A stretch of 64,000 nucleotides of DNA from Vigna angularis. Lineage: Eukaryota; Streptophyta; Magnoliopsida; Fabales; Fabaceae. Positions 57,236 to 64,000 of the stretch are shown one piece after another. The position numbers were made by a program, and so were the translations under genes. The notes beneath the pieces are model-generated. The model was not told the origin of the DNA. It ran no database searches and saw only the letters and a program-made list of their open reading frames with translations. Location: the NCBI RefSeq assembly GCF_016808095.1, contig NC_068973.1, positions 20,813,501 to 20,877,500 on the forward strand, given 5' to 3'. The number at the start of each line of letters is the position of its first letter. The stretch's first letter is position 1.

Positions 57236-58693
57236 GTGCCTAATGTTTGCAGGATGCAATTTGGTCAAGAATTTAACTATATGGGCACTCAATTCTACCA
57301 AAGTAATCTCAACCAATGGTGGGAACCTCACTCAAGCATGGATCAAAGCCAATTTTGGCAAGCTGCCGGACAATTTGAGAACCAACCACAACAACAATGG
57401 CAGCAACAAAGCTTTAAAATCAACAAAGGGAAGCAAGAGATCTCTTCATTTAGACAAGGCATGGAGGAAACACTAGGTCACGCATGGGACAGGTACAAAA
57501 GCCTATTACGAAAGACTCCCACGCATGGATTTAACGAAGGAGAAGTAGTCCTAATCTTCCTTGGAGGTCTTGGTTCACAAACCATGATGATGCTTAACGC
57601 CTCAGCTGGAGGCAATATCAAATGGAAGACTCCAGAGGAAGCCACAGAAATAATTGAAAACATGACTACTAATGACAATAAGTGGAACAGTGAAAGAGGA
57701 GCTCCTATTCAACAAAAAGGAGTTCTACAGTTGCAATCCAATTATGCCTTGATAGCTCAGAACAAGTTAATAACTCAACAATTGGAGAATCTCACAAAGA
57801 TACTTGAACAACTGCCAAAAGAGTTAAAGACTATTGCACAGGTTCAATCACAGTTGTGTGAATTGTGTGGAGGTGACCATATAAATGGTCAGTGTGCCTT
57901 TCCAGCAGAAGCTTTGGAAGATACGAACTTCATGGCCAACCAGTTTCCGTACCGACAAGGGAACTTCAATCAAGGGTTCAAACCACACCCAAGCATTGGT
58001 CAAGGGCAGAATGGGCAGGCTGGACAAAATGGGCAATTCAACAAGCAACAGCAACAACCAACTTTATGGCAACAGTTTTCTGCATTTAATGAAAGGTTCG
58101 TAAAGATGGAAGAAACTCTTAATCAATTTATGCAGAAAACTGAATCTTCTCAAAAGAGCACTGAAGCTACTATTAAGAACTTGACGATTCAAATGGGGCA
58201 GATTACCAAGCAGTTGGAAGAAAGGCCTGACACGGATTTTGGGGCTAATACTGAGGTTAACCCCAGGGAAGAGTGTCAAGAGCTAGTGAGTGTAAATGTT
58301 GAAAAAGTTGAGTTGGAAAAAGAAGAGAGAAAAGAGAGAGAAGAGAAAATTTGTGTGAAGATTGAGAAGGTGAGTAGAAAAAGAAAAGAAAAAAAGAAAG
58401 TGAGAGAAAAGAAAAAGAGGACGAGAGAAAAAAAGAAAGAATCATATGAAAAACCTCTTCCTCATCCAAAGAAGTATCATAGGAAGGAAAATAAATTTAA
58501 GTGCTTCATGGAAATCTTCAAGAAATTGGAGATTAAAGTTCCTATGATTGAGACACTACAACAGGTTCCTGGTTTGATCAAATTTCTGAAGAAGTTCAGT
58601 AGAAAGAAGAAAAAGAAGATGGAACATGAGCTTTATTGGGTCAAGCTAGTGACGTTAAAAGAGCGCTTGCTGGGAGGCAACCCAGTGATTTAA
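57236..58693 (+). CDS. Shortened Athila-type gag, young element
   Basis: One open frame of 485 residues. The first 60 residues are Gln/Asn-rich (FGQEFNYMGTQFYQSNLNQW) and do not match the other gags. From about residue 62 (NKGKQEISSFRQGMEETLG) it matches their C-terminal capsid part, then has the Cys/His knuckle CELCGGDHINGQC, a Gln-rich linker and a Lys/Glu/Arg-rich tail. It runs on into the first hairpin module and stops at 58691-58693. The capsid N-terminal half and all of protease are deleted, yet the frame is open throughout. If translated, it could only act with proteins from a complete relative. Confidence 0.75.
   Translation: MPNVCRMQFGQEFNYMGTQFYQSNLNQWWEPHSSMDQSQFWQAAGQFENQPQQQWQQQSFKINKGKQEISSFRQGMEETLGHAWDRYKSLLRKTPTHGFNEGEVVLIFLGGLGSQTMMMLNASAGGNIKWKTPEEATEIIENMTTNDNKWNSERGAPIQQKGVLQLQSNYALIAQNKLITQQLENLTKILEQLPKELKTIAQVQSQLCELCGGDHINGQCAFPAEALEDTNFMANQFPYRQGNFNQGFKPHPSIGQGQNGQAGQNGQFNKQQQQPTLWQQFSAFNERFVKMEETLNQFMQKTESSQKSTEATIKNLTIQMGQITKQLEERPDTDFGANTEVNPREECQELVSVNVEKVELEKEERKEREEKICVKIEKVSRKRKEKKKVREKKKRTREKKKESYEKPLPHPKKYHRKENKFKCFMEIFKKLEIKVPMIETLQQVPGLIKFLKKFSRKKKKKMEHELYWVKLVTLKERLLGGNPVI
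58638..58686 (+). other. Hairpin module, first copy, young element
   Basis: GGGTCAAGCTAGTGACGTTA, then AAAGAGCGCTTG and CTGGGAGGCAACCCAG. The last part can form a 5-bp stem with an AGGCAA loop. Confidence 0.85.
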
Positions 58694-58779
58694 GAACTTT
58701 TAATTTTTGGTTTGGTGATGTAATTTTGAACTTTTGGGTATTTTTGTTTTTGTTATAAGTTTGTTGCAGGGTTTACATC

Positions 58780-58890
58780 TACTGATGGATGTTAGGCGGA
58801 AGAGTATCTACTGAAGGATACTATGTTTGTATACACCTACTGATGGGTGTTGGTAAGAAAGATTTGCATCTACTGAAGGGTGCTGGAGGA
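58780..58890 (+). repeat. CTACTGATGG repeats, young element
   Basis: Four degenerate copies lie between the two hairpin modules. Confidence 0.8.
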
Positions 58891-58894
58891 TTTT

Positions 58895-58943
58895 GGGTCA
58901 GGCTCGTGACGTTAAACAAGCGCTACCTGGGAGGCAACCCAGT
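58895..58943 (+). other. Hairpin module, second copy, young element
   Basis: GGGTCAGGCTCGTGACGTTA, then AACAAGCGCTAC and CTGGGAGGCAACCCAG. Confidence 0.85.
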
Positions 58944-59094
58944 TGATTAATTTTTCTATATAACTTTTGTTTTGATCCTGCTTTAGTTGCATAATAGGGT
59001 TGTGCATGAGTGATTTGAGAATTTTATTGCAGGGAGCCAATAAGGGGTATGTTTAGGATGCATCTAGGTCAAGCTAAGAAGGAGAGCACTTCCC

Positions 59095-59260
59095 GCAAGT
59101 GCCGCTGAGCGGCAAACTACCGCTGAGCGGTAGTATCGCAGAAGGGGCTTGGGTTGCCCCTTAGCGGAACCTGAGCCCATTTGGGGTATTTTTATACCCT
59201 AAGTTGCGCCTTGGCCTCTCTTTTTAGATTCTTCTATGCACACACTCCTACATACTTTTC
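59095..59260 (+). promoter_or_regulatory. Putative internal promoter retained without ORF2
   Basis: Two CCGCTGAGCGG palindromes (59102-59138) and a CCCCTTAGCGG half-site precede the TATA-like GGTATTTTTATACC near 59184-59197. A pyrimidine-rich stretch follows. In the outer element the same block leads to ORF2; here it leads straight to the 3' region. Confidence 0.5.
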
Positions 59261-59399
59261 CAAGGTTTTCTACAACTTTTTCCTCACCCCTCTTGAGAAA
59301 ATCTTCCTTTCATTCACTTGCTCACTAGTTTTCCATCTAAGTTTGGGGTTGGGAGAGAGCATCATTGATGGGGTTGAGTTTTTCAAAGCACTAGAGTAG

Positions 59400-60593
59400 G
59401 ATTTGTTTTATCAATCACTTATGTTTGTAGAATAGGGTTTGATGTACTCAATTGGAAATTTTGTCTGTTATGATGGTTTGCTTATGATTGTTGTTTGATA
59501 AGTAATGCCTGATGATGCTTTGATATTGATTGATGTTGAGAATGTGCACATTATATGCTTATACAGGTGGTTCACAAGCATTGTGAACAAATGCAAGGGT
59601 TTATGATTGTGATTATGATTCTAAGCAGGATGTTATATGTGGAATGTGAATGAGCTTATATGCGAGGTTTTGAGCTCCAGAGTTGTTATTGTTGAATACT
59701 ATTACTGTGAAAGCATGAATGACTTTGCCCAGGTTTTCTATGATTGAATTACTTGCTTGTTTGCATCATATGATCAAGGCCATTTGTTGATAACCCTTCT
59801 ATTAGCCAAATTCATAAATTGAGCCCACTAAAAGAGAACACTATGTGTTATATCCTTTGAACCTCTAGCCTTGAACATGATTTGACAACCCTTGTTGAAA
59901 AGCTTTACCTTGAGTTAAGTAGAAAATATTTTGTGGTATTAACAAATGTTCAAGTTTGGGGTTGTTGGAAAATAGAAAGGGAAATTGAAAGCATTGAGCT
60001 AAGAGCTAAGAATTAAGTATGTGAAAAGAAAAAGAAAAAGAGAAAGAAAAGAAAAGAAAAAGCAAAGCTCAATGCAAAAGAAAGTTGGGAATAAATAAGA
60101 ATGATTTTGTTTCTCTTAACTCAAGGGTTTTGTGATCTAGAAAAACCAATTTTCTTGTTAGCCCAGCCACGTTATAAGCCATTGAAAGTCCTTGTGATAA
60201 TGCATGCTTGTGAATTTATTTGATTATGGTTAAATGAAAGGCAAAGTCAATTCTTGTGACATTGTGGTAGTAGAGTGAAAGAGTGATTACCTCTTATACA
60301 CTTGTGTTTGAGTGAAACACTTTACCTAGTGAGGAGATATTCCATGAGCACATGAACATCCATGCTTAATTGATTGATCATTCATGAAAAATAGCATTTG
60401 TTGGAATTTAAATGACTTTGTGAACACTAAAACATGTGCACATCTTGATTGAACTATTGGTCTTAAGTTTGAGTGAAGTTATTACTTATCTTGAGAAAAG
60501 GATTTTGAATGAGTGAACCATCATATGAATTGGTTGGAGATGGAGTTACATTTTGTTTGCTTGAGGACAAGCAAAGTTTTAAGTTTGGGGTTG
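59400..60593 (+). other. 3' untranslated region and polypurine tract, young element
   Basis: This is about 1.2 kb of noncoding sequence shared with the other copies, ending in AAGTTTGGGGTTG directly before the LTR. Confidence 0.8.
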
Positions 60594-61880
60594 TGATAAC
60601 AGTTGAAAAACTGTTATTTTCATGCTTAAAATTGATATTAAAATCAACCTTTAGACTTAGAAACTAGCTTGAAATCAATGCTTTTATCTATATTTTCAGA
60701 AATAAGAGAGCTGGACAGGTTTATGCTTGATTTGAGTGTTTTTGTGCAGGTTTTGAGGTGAATTTAGTGAAAGAAGTAAAGAAGGAGAGAAGTGGAATTA
60801 TAAAAGGAAGCAAAGAGTGCAAAAAGAGAAGTCGAAGGCACCGCTCAGCGGCATTGTACCGCTGAGCGGCACTCAGGAGGTTGCGGGAGTCACGCTGAGG
60901 GGCAAAATGGCCGCTGAGGGGAAGAAACGTGACGCGCACTCACCGCTGAGCGGCACTTTTTGGGCTTGGGCTTTTGTAATCTTTTGTAACTCTAGAATAG
61001 TATATAAGGACTTGCACGTCCTAGGGTTAGACATCTTTGGCAGAAACGAGGCAAACACTCTCTCTTCCACCCCTTTGAAGGAGGATCTTGGATGCTCAGG
61101 CTACCTCTTCACCTTTTTAGGGTTTATTCTTTCATACTTTCATTGTAATTCATCTAGGTTCACCATGAATATGGTGAACTAAACCTTGTATGCTTGTTGG
61201 GGAATCAATGTAATCTCTTGAAGCTCTCATATATGGAATTTATGCTTGCATCTTAATCTAAGATTTATGCTTTCTTTCATCATTAGTTAGGGTTTTTCCT
61301 CTTTGCTCAATGCTTGCATAGTTTAACTCATTCAATGCATGATTATTGGTTTTGTCGATACGGACACGTACGGGGAAGTCTAGATCCGGGGAATTTCTCC
61401 CAATATTATATTGGTTGTCGTTAAGCTCCTGCACTTATGAACTAATCATTAGGAATGCTAGGAATTGTATGAACTCGTGATTAGGGAGAAGCCATCTAGA
61501 ATGGTACTTTAGAGAGTGGCATTAACAATGATGATTTGAATGTTGAATTCCTAAAATGTATGAGAGTGGATGAGATGAAATTGACCCCCAACAACATATT
61601 CATTCATATATTTCATTGAAAGTGTTTATCTTTTGTCTTTGCCATTGATCAAATTTCATGCATACATGTTTATTTTCGTCTTTTGCATAATATAATCCAA
61701 ATATTTCGTTTGTAAGTCTTAGTTAATCAAGAAACCACACAACTAAACTAGGCCGTGAGTCCTTTGGGAAGAACGATACTTGGTCTTACCAAGTTTATTA
61801 CTTGAACGATTCGGTCATACTTGCCGATTGTGAAACAAGTTTGTGACATCATATTTTGGTGCTTACAAATTTGTCCATCA
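60594..61880 (+). repeat. 3' LTR of the young element
   Basis: It is 1287 bases. The palindrome array at 60841-60954 is one 17-bp unit shorter than in the 5' LTR. The TATA box is at 61001-61009. Confidence 0.97.
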
Positions 61881-61885
61881 GCAAT

Positions 61886-62520
61886 AATCAATTATTTGTG
61901 CGTTGGTATTGATTGTGGTTTCGGGAATAATCGATTATCTGGGATGATAATCGATTATCCCTTCCTGCGTGATGTTTTTGGGTAAATTTCACTGAGAAAA
62001 TCAATTATCTTAAGTGATAATCGATTATGACAATGCATTTTGGTGAAAAATGACGAATTTGATGAAGAAGGGGCATCAACCAAGCTTGAGGAGCTGTGGA
62101 ACATAATGATAAACATGGATTTAGGTTAGCGGTTATGTTTAGGGTCAATTTGACTTATGGTTAAGAGTTGGGCATGAGTGAGTGTTGGGATGTACCTGAG
62201 TATGTGATTGATGAGCATGAGAGTGAAAGATAAGTATATTCTTGTACCTCGTAAATCTTGGTTATAGTTGCAGATATGTTCTTCTTTTTGCCATGTGTGC
62301 ATTGGAAGGAGATGAATTGTTGGGAAGGCTACATATGTCCTATAGGGGAGGCTACAGGTGGACTGTAGGAGCGACTACAATAAGTGAGGTAGGGTACAAG
62401 AGTGAGATGAACTCTTTCCATTATGGTATTATGGTACGATGATGCTCATTGTGTTGTTCATGATTGAATTGTTTATGTTAGAGGATTAAGAATCCTATTG
62501 TTATTAATACTATGTATGAG
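61886..62520. other. Repeat-rich flank with ATAATCGATTAT palindromes
   Basis: Perfect or near-perfect ATAATCGATTAT motifs occur five times between 61884 and 62030, as in the copia LTR. The rest shows no gene; it is probably part of an old retroelement that the young element entered. Confidence 0.5.
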
Positions 62521-62745
62521 GTGTTTGATTATGGTTGATATAATCAGAAGGTATGTATCTTGTTGTGTGTTTGGTTACTATTGGTATAATCAGAAGATAT
62601 GTATCTTGTTGTGTGTTTGATTATGGTTGATATAATCAAAAGGTATGTATCTTGTTGTGTGTTTGATTATGATTGGTATAATCAGAAGATATGTATCTTG
62701 TTGTGTTTGATTATGGTTGATATAATAAGTATGTATGCATCTCGT
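62521..62745. repeat. 46-bp tandem repeat, about five copies
   Basis: Units start at 62521, 62567, 62613, 62659 and 62703 with GTGTTTGATTATGGTTGATA, then TAATCAGAAGGTATGTATCT. Confidence 0.95.
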
Positions 62746-62945
62746 TGATATGATTGTTTTATCGGTAGCTTACCCCATTCATGTTTGTATTTGTGAAAGA
62801 AATTATCGACGGTGATCGTATAATGTGTTATACATGAGAAAATAATGTTATAGATGTTCTAGAGGCGTGATTGACTCGAGAGAGGATGTGGAATAACCTT
62901 GAGATTCATTTAAAGCTATTTTGTTTTACAAGTTAAGACAATATA
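62746..62945. other. No gene seen; retroelement-like sequence
   Basis: Phrases such as GGTAGCTTACCCC and GAGGATGTGGAATAACCTTG look like the 3' part of a plant gypsy LTR, but no boundary can be proven. Confidence 0.3.
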
Positions 62946-64000
62946 TGTAAGAACCTAGAAAATGGAGTATTAGAGTAGATAGGTGTATTAAAAGAATGAG
63001 ATTGAGTATTTTATTATAAAATAATTTTATAATATAAATAGAAAACTCTAAAGCTCGTCTCATTATCTAAATACTTTCTATCTCTCTAAAATATTGTTCT
63101 CTTCCCTTTCTCTCACATTTCTCTAAGTTTTCTCACGCTTGGAGCATCTATTTGATGATCAGGAAGTACTTAGACAATCACGACCATCAGGGCTACTAAT
63201 TTGAACGATCAATTGGTCGAATCGAGCGGGTAAGCGGTTAACCCTTTTCTCTAGTGTCTAGGGTTCTTGATCCTACGAAATGACTCTATTTGCATGGATC
63301 AAGAGTTTCTTTCCTTCAAATTTTGACTCAAATTGGGTTCTAAAAGTTATCTTCTATCACTATCCGGTGATTTGTAGGTGTTTTTAGTGGTTCCTTGAGG
63401 TGCAAGTCATGGTCGGGGTGTTTTAGAACAATGTGAGGTTTCTAGAGGTAAGGGAAGCTAGTTAGCTTTTTTGAAATTTTGTAATATGCTGTATGAATTT
63501 GATAGTTATTATAATTAAGCTGTTTAAATTGAAATTGTGATTTTGTAAGTAGTAATTGGATGGACGCATGCTTTGTATGTTGATTGATGTTGATCATGTG
63601 TGGAATCTGATATATATATGTTCATGATGTTGTAGTTGATGTGCTTGAGCTGAATTGTACCAAAAGTTAGACTGTTATAATAGAAGAGTAAATCTTGGTT
63701 TGGTGGTTTGGGTCTAAAATGAAGGCTTAAGATAGTAAAAAGGGTGAGATAGGGTTGTTGAACTAAATTGGTGGAATTGAGGTTGTTTATGAACTGAATT
63801 GGGTTTTATTTAACATTTGGAATGGTAAAGAATTGAGTTAGTAGAGTGTGTTAGTAAAGAAGTAGAGTTCTACTTGTGTTAGAACTCAATTTGGAGGAAG
63901 TGAGGTAGTAAAAACTTGAGTTTGGGGTTCTGTGTGCAAATAGTCAATTTAGGCAGTCTTGGTAATTCATTTGGAACTTGTTAGAGTCCCTAAGTTGCTT
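62946..64000 (+). repeat. Possible LTR start of a gypsy element, cut by the window edge
   Basis: TGTAAGAACCTAGAAAATGG at about 62947 resembles the start of chromovirus-type legume LTRs. It is followed by an AT-rich leader, a pyrimidine-rich stretch at 63060-63130 and no long frame. The other end is outside the window. Confidence 0.35.

Larger units (their letters stand above)
55611..61880 (+). mobile_element. Very young non-autonomous Athila-like element, gag only
   Basis: LTRs at 55611-56914 and 60594-61880 begin TGATAACAG and end TTTGTCCATCA, flanked by GCAAT (55606-55610 and 61881-61885). Apart from one 17-bp unit I saw only two base differences between the LTRs, so insertion was recent. 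The internal part has a primer site, leader, a shortened gag frame, two hairpin modules around CTACTGATGG repeats, a promoter-like block and a 3' region. Protease, pol and ORF2 are missing. Confidence 0.93.

Noticed and set aside
55738..60939. Two identical 72-codon minus-strand frames (55738-55956 and 60721-60939)
   Set aside because: They are identical because they lie in the two LTRs of the same young element; there is no coding evidence.

Overview
The window is plant nuclear DNA, most likely from a legume. The evidence is the intron-containing gene for a chloroplast TPR protein, the SIRE1/Maximus-like Ty1/copia element, the Athila-type Ty3/gypsy elements with tRNA-Asp-type primer sites, and low GC. 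The exact genus is inference; the repeat style fits Phaseoleae such as Vigna or Phaseolus. Only one host gene is convincing: a four-exon minus-strand gene at 19595-22955 that looks like SLOW GREEN 1. Almost everything else is layered transposable elements, many of which can be bounded to the base by target-site duplications (TSDs).

Left part (1-18466). An old plus-strand Athila-like element at 127-8973 (TSD GTAAC) has lost its coding capacity. Its 5' LTR is split by a 3.46-kb solo LTR of another family (336-3795, TSD GGTTG), and a CACTA-like element (7070-8148) sits before its damaged 3' LTR. A Tat-like gag-protease remnant follows (9190-12052), split by a non-autonomous hAT element (10154-11088, TSD GCAATAGC). 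Next come two more LTR pieces of the Athila-like family. Each holds a CACTA-like element: 12786-13997 (TSD TTC, containing a long hairpin) and 14994-18211. The second carries a 72-bp leucine-rich-repeat kinase exon and a decayed PIF/Harbinger-type nuclease fragment.

Middle (23200-52362). This is one multi-level nest. A Mutator-like element with TIRs of about 0.5 kb and a 9-bp TSD (TATAATAAT) is split by a minus-strand Athila-type element (24084-50979, TSD ATAGG). The gag of that element was hit twice. One insertion is a SIRE-like copia element (30965-39498, TSD CATGC). The other is a second, autonomous-type Athila element (39729-48945, TSD GAAAC). The outer element lacks reverse transcriptase and integrase but has gag, protease and a separate downstream ORF2. 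The inner element has gag-PR-RT-RH-IN in one frame broken by three stop codons.

Right part (52372-64000). A very young non-autonomous Athila-like element (55611-61880, TSD GCAAT) keeps only gag. It lies in repeat-rich DNA with microsatellites, a duplicated block of about 160 bp, a 46-bp tandem repeat, and a probable LTR start near the right edge.

The strongest non-standard signals are regulatory. Palindromic CCGCTSAGCGG arrays sit upstream of the LTR TATA boxes and again upstream of an internal TATA-like box before ORF2, and they change in length between the LTRs of a pair. A conserved module of about 48 nt ending in a CTGGG/CCCAG hairpin is duplicated after the coding region. A distantly similar accessory ORF is shared by the gypsy and copia elements.
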